Source: Kribbella aluminosa
GTDB lineage: Bacteria > Actinomycetota > Actinomycetes > Propionibacteriales > Kribbellaceae
Direction: 5' to 3'
Assembly: GCF_017876295.1 (NCBI RefSeq)
Contig: NZ_JAGINT010000002.1
Coordinates: 3,844,001 to 3,908,000 of the forward strand
Length of the DNA stretch: 64,000 nucleotides
The notes beneath the pieces are model-generated. The model was not told the origin of the DNA and ran no database searches. It saw nothing but the letters and a program-made list of their open reading frames with translations. Position numbers and translations under genes: made by a program. Within the stretch, counting starts at the first letter, position 1. Each line of letters opens with the position of its first letter. Shown here one piece after another: positions 34,507-44,182 of the stretch.

Positions 34507-35470
34507 CCGGGTCCAGCACGTCGGTGCGGGGAGGCTCGGGGACCTCCGGGGAAGCGACCTTCCCGACCGACGACTGGGCCACGAACGCGCCGGCCAGTAC
34601 GATCACGCCGCCGATGATCTGGTTCGTCCGGAGCATCTCGCCGAGCAGCACCAGCGCGAAGACGCAGGCCGCGACCACCTCGAGGTACGCGACCGCCCCG
34701 GCGATCGGTGCCGACAGCCGCTGCACGGCGGCCGCACCCGCCAGGTACGCGACGACCGTACTCACCACGATCAGCCAGGCCGCCATCACCCACCCGGGCG
34801 CGTGCCGGTGGCCGATCGCGATCGTGTCGCTGAGCACGTGCCACGGCGTACCCCAGGGTGCCGCGATCAACGTCAGTACGACGGCTCCGACCACGCTGCC
34901 GGCCGCGGTCATCACCAGCGGGTCCGCGGCGCCGGTCAGCCGGTCGATCAGGATGAAGTACGTCGCCTGGCAGGCGGCCGCGCCGAGCCCGGCGAGCAGT
35001 CCGATCGCGTCGATCCGCAACCCGGACCAGATCTCCGCCACCGTGGCCAGGCCGACGACCGCGATACTCACCCCGATCGCGGCCGACCGCGGTACGGCGG
35101 CCTTCGCGCCGAACTTGAGCCACGCGACCACCAGCACCGGCCCGGAGAACTCGAGCATCAGCGCCACGCCCACCGGCAGCCGGCTCGCGGCGATGAAGAA
35201 CAGCGTCTGGCAGCCGGCGATCCCGGTCAGGCCGTAGAGCACCAGCGCCTTCCAGGACGCCCGCGCCGCGCGCAGCCCGGCGCGGCCGCGGAACACCAGC
35301 ACGAGCGGGACGAGCACCACGGCGGCGCCGAGGATCCGTACCCAGGCCGCCTGCTGCGGCGTGAAGCCGGCCTCGATCAAGGCCTTGGCGAACGGCCCCG
35401 ACCCACCGAACGTGACCGCGGAGAAGACCGCGAACCCCAACCCCACCGACTTCGTGCTGTACACGTGCAT
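34499..35470 (-). CDS. EamA/DMT-family transporter
   Basis: This 323-residue membrane protein has ten predicted helices in two EamA repeats (FGGSGPFAKALIEAG and the second-half FILIDRLTGAADPL..VAYLEVVAACVFALVLLGE). Family members export amino acids, nucleobases or other small metabolites. The substrate is unknown. It converges on the AlaRS-like gene and overlaps its 3' end by eight bases. No ribosome site is obvious before the ATG. Confidence 0.88.
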   Translation of the reverse strand: MHVYSTKSVGLGFAVFSAVTFGGSGPFAKALIEAGFTPQQAAWVRILGAAVVLVPLVLVFRGRAGLRAARASWKALVLYGLTGIAGCQTLFFIAASRLPVGVALMLEFSGPVLVVAWLKFGAKAAVPRSAAIGVSIAVVGLATVAEIWSGLRIDAIGLLAGLGAAACQATYFILIDRLTGAADPLVMTAAGSVVGAVVLTLIAAPWGTPWHVLSDTIAIGHRHAPGWVMAAWLIVVSTVVAYLAGAAAVQRLSAPIAGAVAYLEVVAACVFALVLLGEMLRTNQIIGGVIVLAGAFVAQSSVGKVASPEVPEPPRTDVLDPVT

Positions 35471-35509
35471 AACGGTCTCATGCCCATTACACGCCTGTCG
35501 AGTGGGATC

Positions 35510-36181
35510 TCAGAGCACGTTCACCGCGCGCGCCGCGACGATGGCGATTGTCAACAATGAGATTGCCGACTGGATGCCCATCAGTACCTTGGTCCGGGCG
35601 CTCAGCGGCATCGTGTCGGTCGGGCTGAACGCGGTCGCGTTGGTGAGCGCGACGTACAGGTAGTCGGTGAACCCGGGGATCCAGCTCTTCCAGCCGTCCA
35701 GGTCGACGGTCATCTGCGGGAACAGCAGGTCCGCCCGCTCGGCCTCGCGCTCGTGCTCCGGCGCCCGCGCGAACGGCCCGCCGCGGTCCACCTCCCAGTA
35801 CCAGACCGCGAACGCGACCACATTCGTCACCCAGATCAGCAGCGCGCTCTTCACCAGCACCTTGCCCTGGTTGGCGTCGCCGTGGCCCAGGTAGAAGATC
35901 ATCCCGGCCAGGTAGTACGCGTTCACCGCGACCAGCACGCCGACCAGGACGATCGCGACGGACCGCAACCACGGCTCGTCGCGGCGCAGGTGGAACGGGT
36001 TCATGTACACCAGCGGCAACAGCAGAAGCGCACCCAGCGCAGGCATCAGCCACCGCGGCAACGCGTTCACCTGCGTCGGTACCAGCAGTTGGAGGACCAG
36101 AACCGAGATCACCGCCAGCGATGCCGGCCATCGCCTGGTGTGGCGGATGCTGGGCCCTCGGACCTTCATCGGCTTGCTCAC
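35510..36181 (-). CDS. DUF1345 membrane protein
   Basis: This 223-residue protein has about five membrane helices and the DUF1345 signature near the end (YLYVALTNATAFSPTDTMPLS). Function is unknown. The GTG at 36181 overlaps the stop of the upstream ArsR-like regulator by four bases, which suggests co-transcription and a link between the two. Confidence 0.82.
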   Translation of the reverse strand: MSKPMKVRGPSIRHTRRWPASLAVISVLVLQLLVPTQVNALPRWLMPALGALLLLPLVYMNPFHLRRDEPWLRSVAIVLVGVLVAVNAYYLAGMIFYLGHGDANQGKVLVKSALLIWVTNVVAFAVWYWEVDRGGPFARAPEHEREAERADLLFPQMTVDLDGWKSWIPGFTDYLYVALTNATAFSPTDTMPLSARTKVLMGIQSAISLLTIAIVAARAVNVL

Positions 36182-37185
36182 GTCAACATTCTGACGCCGG
36201 AGGACGGTTGTCCGACGGAGGCGTCGATAACGGCCTGTCCCACCTCGCTGCGCCGGTAGTGCACCTGATGGCCGGTACGCCGTCGGGTCGCGAGGCCGGC
36301 GTCGGACAAGGCGGACAGGTGTTCGGCGACGGTGGCGAGGGCGAGACCGTACTGCGTGGCGAGGGCGCTCGTGGTGGCGGGTGGGTCGAGGGCCACGAGA
36401 AGCGTCGCGCGGGTACGGCCGAGCAGGCGGGCGAGCGCGTCCGGGGGAGCGGGGGCGTCGGACCAGAGGCGGGCGGCGCCGCGGGCCGGGTAGACCAGCG
36501 TCGGGTGGTACGCCGGGTCGACGACCATCACGAGGTGCGGCCAGGCGAAGACACCGGGGACGAGCAGGAGGCCCTGCCCGGACAGGTCGCGGTCGGCGGA
36601 ACGGTACCGCGTGGCGATCAGCCGGTCGTTCTCCCAGCTGAGCGTCGGGTGCAGGTCGTCGAACAGCCCGGCCAGCCCGCCGTCGGTCAGCTGCCGGCCG
36701 CGGTACGCGATGTCGTCCTCGAGTACGCGGCTGATCATTGGCCAGTCCGGTCTGACCAGCGCCTCCCACGCGCTCTCGATCTCGTCCGCGAGCCGCTCCC
36801 GGGTGCCGGGCAGGTCGGCGAGCATCTTGTCGATCTCGGGTGCGGCCGGGTTCTGCAGCTCGTCGCGGGACTGGACGAGCTCCGCGCGGACCTTCTCCAG
36901 CGAGGCACCGCGGACGCGCGCGATCTCGGTCGCGAACTTCGCGCGGGAGGCTTTCGGCGGCGGGGTCAGGAAGTCCGGCGTGAACCCGGCGCGCGGCTGG
37001 ACGGCCTTGAGTCCGCGCAGGTCGAGGCCGGCTGCTGCGTCACGTTTCGTATCCAGCCAGTCGTCGTACAGGGAACGGCGCCGGGACTGGTGCAGGACCC
37101 GGACGGCCGACATCGTCTCCCACAACGGCGAGGCGCCGAAGCGGCAGCGGAGCGCGTCGGCCTGCGTGAAACGCAGTACCGTCAT
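36178..37185 (-). CDS. ArsR-like winged-helix regulator with long N-terminal domain
   Basis: This 335-residue protein has a C-terminal ArsR-type HTH (PATTSALATQYGLALATVAEHLSAL and the wing RRRTGHQVHYRRSEVG). About 240 residues precede it, resembling the uncharacterised N-terminal domain (DUF5937-like) often paired with such HTHs. No metal-binding Cys motif is visible, so a metal sensor is unlikely. It is coupled to the DUF1345 gene and divergent from an MFS transporter, and either could be its target. Confidence 0.8.
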   Translation of the reverse strand: MTVLRFTQADALRCRFGASPLWETMSAVRVLHQSRRRSLYDDWLDTKRDAAAGLDLRGLKAVQPRAGFTPDFLTPPPKASRAKFATEIARVRGASLEKVRAELVQSRDELQNPAAPEIDKMLADLPGTRERLADEIESAWEALVRPDWPMISRVLEDDIAYRGRQLTDGGLAGLFDDLHPTLSWENDRLIATRYRSADRDLSGQGLLLVPGVFAWPHLVMVVDPAYHPTLVYPARGAARLWSDAPAPPDALARLLGRTRATLLVALDPPATTSALATQYGLALATVAEHLSALSDAGLATRRRTGHQVHYRRSEVGQAVIDASVGQPSSGVRMLT

Positions 37186-37234
37186 CGGACAGAACTTTCG
37201 GCCACAACCAAAACTCTACGCCCGCGGGTGCCCG

Positions 37235-38455
37235 ATGCCGCACTCTCGCAGCGTGAGGTCCTACCGAGCTGTACTCCAGGTTCCCGGCATGCGTGCCGTG
37301 TACGCCGCGCACACCGTCTCCATGCTCGGGACGGTCGGCGCACAGGTGGCCCTGTCGATCCTGATCTTCGAGCGGACCGGTTCGCCGTTGCTGTCGGCGC
37401 TCGTCCTGGTGTGCTCGTTCCTGCCGTACGCCATAGGCGGGGTGCTGTTCTCGTCGATGACGGACCGCTTCCCGGCGCGGCGTGTACTCGTGACGTGCGA
37501 CCTGCTCAGTGCGACTTGTGTGCTTGCCATGCTGCTGCCGGGGATGCCCATCGCGGGGCTGCTCGGTCTGCTGGTCGGGCTCGGGATGATCGCGCCGATC
37601 TTCGCCGGTGCCCGCGCGGCGAGTCTGGCGTACCTGTTGCCGCAGGACCTGTTCCCGGTCGGGAGGTCGTTGCTGCGGGCAATCGGTCAGACGGCGGTAC
37701 TGACCGGGTTCGCGCTCGGCGGGATCGCGGTGGCGGCGATCGGCGCGCGGTCGTTGCTGATCGTCGAAGTGGTGACATTCGGATTGTCGGCAATCCTGAT
37801 CGGCACCGGAACGCCGAGCACGCCGCCGGGGGAGCGCGCCCGGAGCGCGGTCCGGGACTCGTGGACCGGCCTGCAGCTGGTGTTCGGGAACGTGAAACTC
37901 CGGAACCTGATCCTGCTGACCTGGGTGGCGCCGGCGTTCTCGTCGCTGCCGGACGGACTCGCCGTCGCGTACACCGCCCAGGTCGGCACCGCAGCCGCGG
38001 CCGCCGGTGCGTTGTTCACCGGATATGCGGTCGGCGGCGTGTTCGGCGAGCTCGTCGTCGCACGGTTCACCCCTTCCGTGCGGCGACGGCTCGTCGTTCC
38101 GTTGCTGCTCACCAGCCAGCTGCCGGCGGTCGCGTTCCTGACCGTGCCGCCGATCCCGGTCGCGGCTGTACTGCTGGCGATCTCCGGCGCCGGGTACGCG
38201 TTCAATCAGGGCGTCGACCCGCTGATCCTGAACGCCGTCGACCCGGCGCGCCGCGGTCGATTGTTCACAATCCAAACGAGCGGCCTGATGGCGATCCAGG
38301 GCGTCAGCATCGCCCTCGGCGGCGTGATCGGCTCCTTCCTCGCCCCGAACCTGACGATCGCGCTGGCCGGCGTACTCGGTACGACGACCACGCTGCTGGT
38401 CGCGCGTCAGGCCCTCACCACGGCGCCACGTCGTCCAGCGACCCAGGTCCTCTGA
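37235..38455 (+). CDS. MFS transporter
   Basis: This protein of about 406 residues has twelve predicted helices and MFS motifs (SSMTDRFPARRVLV between helices 2 and 3). It resembles drug-efflux members. It diverges from the ArsR-like regulator with a 49-bp gap. Start options in frame are ATG 37235 and GTG 37253. The first is used, but the choice is weak. Its 3' end overlaps the convergent SDR gene by 41 bases. Confidence 0.85.
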   Translation: MPHSRSVRSYRAVLQVPGMRAVYAAHTVSMLGTVGAQVALSILIFERTGSPLLSALVLVCSFLPYAIGGVLFSSMTDRFPARRVLVTCDLLSATCVLAMLLPGMPIAGLLGLLVGLGMIAPIFAGARAASLAYLLPQDLFPVGRSLLRAIGQTAVLTGFALGGIAVAAIGARSLLIVEVVTFGLSAILIGTGTPSTPPGERARSAVRDSWTGLQLVFGNVKLRNLILLTWVAPAFSSLPDGLAVAYTAQVGTAAAAAGALFTGYAVGGVFGELVVARFTPSVRRRLVVPLLLTSQLPAVAFLTVPPIPVAAVLLAISGAGYAFNQGVDPLILNAVDPARRGRLFTIQTSGLMAIQGVSIALGGVIGSFLAPNLTIALAGVLGTTTTLLVARQALTTAPRRPATQVL

Positions 38456-39155
38456 AGACACCGGTCGGCCCGTCGGCCGGGAGAGTTGCCAGCGCGACCG
38501 GTACGGCGGCGCCGTCGGCGACGGTGCGGGTTCCGCGCGGTACCGCGGCTTGGGTGTTCAGGTCCGTGGGGACGAGACCTGGCGTCGCGGCGTTCACCTT
38601 GATGCCGTCGGCGCGCAGTGCGCTCGCGTACACGAGCGTGAGCGCGTTGAGGGCGGCCTTCGAGGAGCTGTACGCGAGCAGGCCTTGTGTCGTGAGGCGC
38701 CCGTCGAGCTCCGACAGCAGGTTCATCGAGCCGAGACCGCTCGACATGTTGACGATCCGCGCGTTCGGAGAGCGCCGGAGCAGCGGCACGAACGCGTTGA
38801 TCGCGGACACCACGCCGAACACGTTCACGTCGTACGCCGTCCGTACCTGCTCGGCGGTGATGTCCGCGACTGAGGTGCCCCATTCGGCGACGACGCCGGC
38901 ATTGTTCACCAGCACGTCCAGTCGGCCGGAGTCCGCGTCGACCTGCTTCGCGGCGGCCGCGACCGACTCCACGTCGGTCACGTCGAGCTGGACGAACCGT
39001 ACGTCCCCGCTCAGCCCGGCCGCGGCCGCCGTACCTCGCGCGGCGTTCCGCGCTCCGAGGTAGACCGTGAACCCGCGGCTCGCGAGTTGCCGGACGATCT
39101 CGTGGCCGATGCCCTTGTTCCCGCCCGTGACGAGGGCGACTTCGTTCTGATTCAT
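38415..39155 (-). CDS. Short-chain dehydrogenase/reductase
   Basis: This 246-residue classical SDR has the NAD(P)-binding TGGNKGIG (residues 10-17), LDVLVNNAGV, a catalytic Ser in IVNMSSG and the YSSSK active site. The basic residue pattern after strand 2 (GARN) suggests NADP preference, inferred only. The substrate is unknown. It is divergent from a LysR-type regulator with a 70-bp gap, a common arrangement for regulator and target. Confidence 0.9.
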   Translation of the reverse strand: MNQNEVALVTGGNKGIGHEIVRQLASRGFTVYLGARNAARGTAAAAGLSGDVRFVQLDVTDVESVAAAAKQVDADSGRLDVLVNNAGVVAEWGTSVADITAEQVRTAYDVNVFGVVSAINAFVPLLRRSPNARIVNMSSGLGSMNLLSELDGRLTTQGLLAYSSSKAALNALTLVYASALRADGIKVNAATPGLVPTDLNTQAAVPRGTRTVADGAAVPVALATLPADGPTGVFRGPGSLDDVAPW

Positions 39156-39225
39156 GACACCAGTCCAGCGCGCCGGGACCGGCGTACACCAACACCGATC
39201 GGGTGGCCCGCCATACCCTGGAGGT

Positions 39226-40110
39226 ATGCCGGAGCCCGAGATCCGCGAACTGCGCTATTTCCGTGCCGTCGCCGAAGAGCTGAACATCACCCGCGCCGCC
39301 GAGCGGTTGGGGATCGCGCAACCGCCGTTGTCGCGGGCGATGCGGCGGCTCGAGCACCGCCTCGGGGTCGAGCTGTTCGACCGGTCGGGGACGCGGCTCG
39401 GGCTGACGACGGCGGGGGAGACGCTGTTCAAGGAGTCCGGGCCGGTGCTCGACGCGCTGGACTCGGCGGTGCGGCGGACGCAGCGGGCGGCGCAGTCCGC
39501 TCAGGGGCTGGTGGTGACGGCCAAGCCTGGGGTTGCGACCGAGCTGCTGCACCGGATCGTGAGTGAGCTCCGGGATGAGCTGCCGGGGGTGCGGGTGGTG
39601 GTGAGCGGGTTCGGCGAGCAGGCGGACATGGTGCGGGACGGGCGGGCGGACGTCGCGCTGGTGAGCCGGCCGTTCGACGACCCTGGGCTGGAGATGGAGG
39701 AGCTGTACGAGGAGCCGCGGGTGGCGGCGTTGCCTGCCGGGCATGCGTTGGCCGGGCGGGAGGTGCTGCGGGCCGAGGATCTGGCCGGGATCCCGGCGCC
39801 GCGGTGGAATCGGGCGAACGTTGCTGAGCGCAACTACTGGTCGGCGCGGCCGGACGATCCGGTGGACGGGCCGGTGGTGCAGGACTCCTCGCAACTGCTG
39901 GAGGTGGTCGCGTTCGGGCAGGCGGTCGCGCTGGTGCCGCGGTCGATGGCCGAGCGCAACGTCCGGCCCGACGTCGTGTACCGCCCGGTGCTCGACGTGG
40001 AGCCGTACCGGATGCTGGTGGTCTGGCCGGCCGGCAGCCGCTCCACCGACCTGGCCGCGTTCGTCGAGGCCGCAATCCGGCACTCCAGCGAACCGCCGCC
40101 CGCGCGGTGA
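39226..40110 (+). CDS. LysR-family transcriptional regulator
   Basis: This 294-residue protein has the LysR HTH at residues 5-65 (YFRAVAEELNITRAAERLGIAQPPLSRAMRRLE) and a substrate-binding-like effector domain after it. GGAGG six bases before ATG 39226 fixes the start. It probably controls the divergent SDR gene. The inducer is unknown. Confidence 0.92.
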   Translation: MPEPEIRELRYFRAVAEELNITRAAERLGIAQPPLSRAMRRLEHRLGVELFDRSGTRLGLTTAGETLFKESGPVLDALDSAVRRTQRAAQSAQGLVVTAKPGVATELLHRIVSELRDELPGVRVVVSGFGEQADMVRDGRADVALVSRPFDDPGLEMEELYEEPRVAALPAGHALAGREVLRAEDLAGIPAPRWNRANVAERNYWSARPDDPVDGPVVQDSSQLLEVVAFGQAVALVPRSMAERNVRPDVVYRPVLDVEPYRMLVVWPAGSRSTDLAAFVEAAIRHSSEPPPAR

Positions 40111-40121
40111 CGGGTCGGCGG

Positions 40122-41120
40122 TCAGGCGCTCGAGCGGACTACGAGTGGTGCGGGGACCAGGCGGCCGGGCTCGTCGGGTTCGCCGGCGATCTCGTGGAGG
40201 GCCCGGGTGAACAGGCAGCGGGCGATGTCCTGGAGTGGTATCCGGGCCGTGGTCAGCGGGGTGTCGAGCATGCTCGCGAACGGGAAGTCGTTGAACCCGG
40301 TGACCGCGACCTCCTCGCCGACCGCGATCCCGCGCCGCTGCAACGTCCGCATCGCGACCACCGCGTACGCGTCGTTGTCGGCGACGATCGCGTCCGGAAC
40401 CTCCGCGTCCCCGAGGTACGCCGCCACCGCCTCCAGCGAACCGAACGAACGCACCTCGGTCGCCGGGAACCCGCGCACGAACCCGTCCCGCCGCTGATGC
40501 ACCCACGGCAAAGCGCTGTCGGTCGCCAGGTACACGGCCCGCTCCCGCCCTGTCGATTGTAGATAGTCTGCAATCCCCGCCATCGACGTCGCGTTGTCGA
40601 CGTCGACCCAGCACTGCCGCTGGTCGGCCGCCGTCTGCCCGAACGCGACGAACGGGAACCGCCGCCGGCTGAGGAACTCGATCCGCGGATCGTGCGGCAT
40701 CGTCTCCAGCACGACGATCGCGTCCACCTGCCGCGCCGCGATCAACTTCTCGTACAACGCGATCTCGGTCGCACCGTCGGTCGGCGTCGTCACGTGTACG
40801 CCGTACCCGGACACGGCGGCCGCCTTCACCAGCCCGCCGAGCAGCCCGTGCAGGAATCCGCCGAGCCCTGTGTCGTCAGCGTCGTCCTCGTCGTCGAAGT
40901 ACAGCGGCAGCCCGATCACCTGGCTACGCCCGGACGACAGCGCGCGGGCCGCGTGGTTCGGGATGTACCCGAGCTCCTCGATCGCGGCGCGCACGGTCTC
41001 CACCGTCGGCGCCGCGACCCGGTGCGGCGCGTTCAGCACGTTCGACACCGTCATCGCCGACACCCCGGCCAGCCGGGCGACGTCCGCGACCGTCGTCCGC
41101 CGCGGCTTCTGTGCAACCAA
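40122..41120 (-). CDS. LacI-family transcriptional regulator
   Basis: This 332-residue protein has an N-terminal LacI HTH (VADVARLAGVSAMTVSNVLN) with the hinge-helix region AARALSSGRS, then a periplasmic-binding-protein-like sugar sensor. The start is an unusual TTG at 41120, supported by AAGGGGGA nine bases upstream and the lack of any ATG or GTG in place. It follows the alpha-galactosidase gene by 13 bp on the same strand. It probably represses the whole divergent sugar locus and itself. Confidence 0.9.
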   Translation of the reverse strand: MVAQKPRRTTVADVARLAGVSAMTVSNVLNAPHRVAAPTVETVRAAIEELGYIPNHAARALSSGRSQVIGLPLYFDDEDDADDTGLGGFLHGLLGGLVKAAAVSGYGVHVTTPTDGATEIALYEKLIAARQVDAIVVLETMPHDPRIEFLSRRRFPFVAFGQTAADQRQCWVDVDNATSMAGIADYLQSTGRERAVYLATDSALPWVHQRRDGFVRGFPATEVRSFGSLEAVAAYLGDAEVPDAIVADNDAYAVVAMRTLQRRGIAVGEEVAVTGFNDFPFASMLDTPLTTARIPLQDIARCLFTRALHEIAGEPDEPGRLVPAPLVVRSSA

Positions 41121-41133
41121 GTCGAGATCCCCC

Positions 41134-42849
41134 TTAAGTCCGTACGATCCGGGCCAAGCCGCCGACCGGTACGTCGATCACCCAGACATCGGGCGCGGTC
41201 GTGGTCTCCCGGTGCACCTCGTGGCCGGAGCAGTCCGACACTACGAGGCCGACCGATCCGGCCGCACCTTCGACATACAGCCGGCGCCCGGGGCTCCCGT
41301 TGACCACAACCGTGCAGGGGTCCTCTACCCGTACGACCGGGTCGGTGAACACGGCAACGACAGTTTCGTCGGCGCCGACCGCGCGCACCTGCGTGTAGCG
41401 AGCGTCCGGCCGGGACGGCAGCAGTACGCCGTGCAGCAACGCATCGGCGTGGTCGTGCATGAATCCGAGCCAGTACCGGACGACCTGTTCGTGCTCCGCG
41501 GACAGGTCGTCCAGCTCCATCGACACCTGCGCCGTACTGAACAGCGATCCGATGAACTGCTGCGCGACGTTCTCCGCCGACGCGGACGGGTGCCACATCA
41601 GCATGTCCGAGTGCACCGCGCGGTCCCCCGCCAACAGTCGACAATCGACAATCCGCACGCGGTTCTCGACCGGGTCGAGCGCGCAGTCGCCGGCCCGCAG
41701 GAACGTGCCGAACTGCCACAGCCGCGGGTGCACGTAGTCCTGCCGGAACTCGATCAGCACGTCGGACCGCAGGCTGCGCAGCTCGTCGGTGACCGCTTGC
41801 AGGAAACGCTCGACACCTTCGTCGACCGAAGAACAGTCGGCACCCGGTCCCGCGGGAACGGGGTCCCGCGCCCAGGAGTCGATGAAGTCGATCTTCAGCC
41901 CGTCGACACCCCAGTCCCGCACGGGACGGATGCAGCACTCCAGCAGATGCTCGCGGACCTCCGGGTAGCGCGGGTCCAGCACCGCGGTCACCTCACCGTC
42001 GGCGAAGCCGAGAGTACGGTCCTTGAACCGATCCCAGGCCTTCGAGTAGACGCCGATCAACGGCGGCGCGAGCCACAGCACGTACCGCTGCCCGAACTCG
42101 TGCACCCGCCGTACGTGCTCGAGCATGTCCGGGAACGTCGCGCCGGTCGGCTCCCAGTCGCCGCAGTACGCGTACCCGCGCCGCGTGTCGTCGGTCTGCC
42201 AGCCGTCGTCGACAATCACCGCCTTGGTCCCGTACGCCGTACCCGCCCGGGCGTGCCGCTCCACCGACGCGGCCGACACGTGCTGGTGGTCGCTGTACCA
42301 GGTCGAGTACATCGCCTCCCGCGCAACCTCCGGCACCGCCGCGATCCGGTCACCCAGCTCGGCAGTCCACTCGGCGGTCACCGCACGCAAGGCGTCGGCG
42401 AAGTGCTGGGCGCGAAGGTCGATCCGCAGGGTGAAGCCTTCGCCCTCGACATCCGTCACGGTCAGCTCGATCAGCTGCTCGGCGGTCTCCTCGTTGACGC
42501 CGACCGCGAAGTCGCAGGTCCGGACGCTTGCCGACAAGGAGATTGTCAACAAACTACTGCTCCGCGCATCGACGAGCGACGCCACCGGAGCCGAGCGGAC
42601 GGAGCGGATCTCGCGGTGCGAGCCCCAGTCCGTCGGGAGCTCCCGATGCGAGCCCTGGGTCGCCCGCCAAAGGGTCACCGCATCCCCGGCCGGCCAGGTC
42701 CAGCGCAGCGTCACCGGGCCGTCGGCCACCACGTCGTACCGCTGCACGCCGGTCTCGGCGGCCGGCCGCGCGGTCAGCGCACCGGGTCCGCCCAGGCTCC
42801 CCGTCCGAACGGTGCGTCCGTCGGGAGAGCGGATCTCGAATGTCGTCAC
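41134..42849 (-). CDS. GH36-type alpha-galactosidase
   Basis: This protein of about 571 residues has a GH36/GH-D barrel: VIVDDGWQTDD, the nucleophile Asp in GLKIDFIDSW and the acid/base Asp in LRAGDCALDP. No signal peptide is seen, so it acts inside the cell on imported oligosaccharides, releasing alpha-linked galactose or a related sugar. The start GTG 42849 is preferred over ATG 42882 because TATAGT (42862-42857) lies seven bases upstream of it, which makes a leaderless start likely. Confidence 0.85.
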   Translation of the reverse strand: MTTFEIRSPDGRTVRTGSLGGPGALTARPAAETGVQRYDVVADGPVTLRWTWPAGDAVTLWRATQGSHRELPTDWGSHREIRSVRSAPVASLVDARSSSLLTISLSASVRTCDFAVGVNEETAEQLIELTVTDVEGEGFTLRIDLRAQHFADALRAVTAEWTAELGDRIAAVPEVAREAMYSTWYSDHQHVSAASVERHARAGTAYGTKAVIVDDGWQTDDTRRGYAYCGDWEPTGATFPDMLEHVRRVHEFGQRYVLWLAPPLIGVYSKAWDRFKDRTLGFADGEVTAVLDPRYPEVREHLLECCIRPVRDWGVDGLKIDFIDSWARDPVPAGPGADCSSVDEGVERFLQAVTDELRSLRSDVLIEFRQDYVHPRLWQFGTFLRAGDCALDPVENRVRIVDCRLLAGDRAVHSDMLMWHPSASAENVAQQFIGSLFSTAQVSMELDDLSAEHEQVVRYWLGFMHDHADALLHGVLLPSRPDARYTQVRAVGADETVVAVFTDPVVRVEDPCTVVVNGSPGRRLYVEGAAGSVGLVVSDCSGHEVHRETTTAPDVWVIDVPVGGLARIVRT

Positions 42850-42856
42850 AGGCTGG

Positions 42857-42926
42857 ACTATAGCGGTAAAACGCATCCCCAAGAAGGTATTGACGAGACC
42901 GGATCAGGTCTCTAGTTTTACCGCTA
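42857..42926. promoter_or_regulatory. Divergent promoters with paired LacI-type operators
   Basis: TAGCGGTAAAA at 42861-42871 overlaps the minus-strand -10 TATAGT (42862-42857). Its inverted copy TTTTACCGCTA at 42916-42926 overlaps the plus-strand -10 TAGTTT (42913-42918), which pairs with -35 TTGACG (42890-42895) at 17-nt spacing. Both sites have the central CG usual for LacI-family operators. A LacI regulator is encoded in the locus. Confidence 0.7.
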
Positions 42927-42958
42927 ATATCAAATTTTGCATCTTGCGAGGAGATGCC

Positions 42959-44182
42959 GTGCTGGCTGTCAGCTCCGACCTGGCCTACGTCGAGGACGCC
43001 TTCACCTGGGCCCGGGACCGGGCCCTCGCCTGGGTGCAGACGGGCGACGGCAACCTGCCGTCGTACTGGGCCGGCTACCCGTCCCGGCCGATGTTCTACT
43101 CCCGGGACGTCTGTCACCAGGCGGCCGGCGCCCACCTGCTCGGCCTGGACGCGGAGAACTTCGCGATGTTCCGGCACTTCGCCCGCTCGGCGACCCCGGC
43201 CCGGAAGTGGTTCCCGATCTGGGCGTTCCACTTCGACGGCCGGATCGCCGCCCTCGACTACCACTCCGACGAGCACTTCGTCCGGGAGATCCCCGCGGTG
43301 TTCGACCTGACCTACCGGGCGCTGGAGCAGTACGACTGGACCGGCGACCGGCGCTGGATCGACGACCCCGACCTGGCGGCGTACTACCGGCACAGCGCCG
43401 GCGAGTTCGTCGCGGCCCATGACGGCGACGGCGACGGCATCCCCGAAGCCGGCGGCACCGCCGACATCTTCCTCGGTACGGCGACCTACAACGAACGTGA
43501 GGCCCCCCTGCTCGTCGCGGGCGACGGCCTCGCGACGCAGTACGCCGTCCTCCGCAAGCTCGGCCGGCACGCCGAGGCCGGCAAGATCCAGGCCACCTAC
43601 GACGGGTGGTGGAACGGCGATCACTTCGCTCGCGGTATCACCAAGGACGGGCTCGACTTCGACTGGGGACTGGAGTCGCACACGCTCGTTCCGCTGTTCG
43701 GGCTGAGCGGGTCGGGGGAGCGCAACGAGCGGTTCCTCGACTACCTCGAGGAGCAGATGGAGGCGCACCCGCCGCTGAACATCGAGTCGTTCAGCTACTG
43801 GCCGGAGTTCCTCTTCGACCACGGCCGGGTCGAGTCGGCGTGGCGCTGGACGAAGCACCTGATCGACAGCCGCGACGACTACCCGGAGATCTCGTTCACG
43901 GTCGTCGAGCACCTCGTCGCCGGCCTGCTCGGGCTCCGCCCGGACGCGCCGAACGCCACCCTGACCGTCACGCCCCACCTGCCTGCCGAGATCGGCAATC
44001 TGATTGTCGACAATCTGCCGATTGGTGGCTGGACTCTCCGGATCCAGCAAGAAGGCAGGCGCAGCACCGAAGTCACCGTGCACAGCGGACCAGGCCTGCT
44101 CACCGTGATCGTCGGTTCCGAGACCCATTCCCTCGCACCCGGCCGGACCGTCCGGGTCGTCCACCCCAAGGACCTGTCATGA
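42959..44182 (+). CDS. Predicted (alpha/alpha)6-barrel glycoside hydrolase, family unassigned
   Basis: This 407-residue protein shows the helical-toroid pattern of glucoamylase/rhamnosidase-like enzymes: repeated aromatic- and acid-rich helix ends such as SRDVCHQAAGAHLL, WAFHFDG, DGDGIPEAGGTAD, DFDWGLESHTL and NIESFSYWPEFLFD, then a small beta-rich C-terminal domain. No signal peptide is seen. GCGAGGAG precedes GTG 42959. It is the first gene of the operon with a sugar ABC importer, so it probably acts on the imported oligosaccharide together with the GH36 enzyme. I cannot name the GH family from sequence alone. Confidence 0.7.
   Translation: MLAVSSDLAYVEDAFTWARDRALAWVQTGDGNLPSYWAGYPSRPMFYSRDVCHQAAGAHLLGLDAENFAMFRHFARSATPARKWFPIWAFHFDGRIAALDYHSDEHFVREIPAVFDLTYRALEQYDWTGDRRWIDDPDLAAYYRHSAGEFVAAHDGDGDGIPEAGGTADIFLGTATYNEREAPLLVAGDGLATQYAVLRKLGRHAEAGKIQATYDGWWNGDHFARGITKDGLDFDWGLESHTLVPLFGLSGSGERNERFLDYLEEQMEAHPPLNIESFSYWPEFLFDHGRVESAWRWTKHLIDSRDDYPEISFTVVEHLVAGLLGLRPDAPNATLTVTPHLPAEIGNLIVDNLPIGGWTLRIQQEGRRSTEVTVHSGPGLLTVIVGSETHSLAPGRTVRVVHPKDLS

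Noticed and set aside
39194..39207. A short palindrome-like element between the SDR and LysR genes
   Set aside because: Only the central eight bases are symmetrical, and it does not clearly fit the T-N11-A LysR pattern, so it is not listed as an operator.
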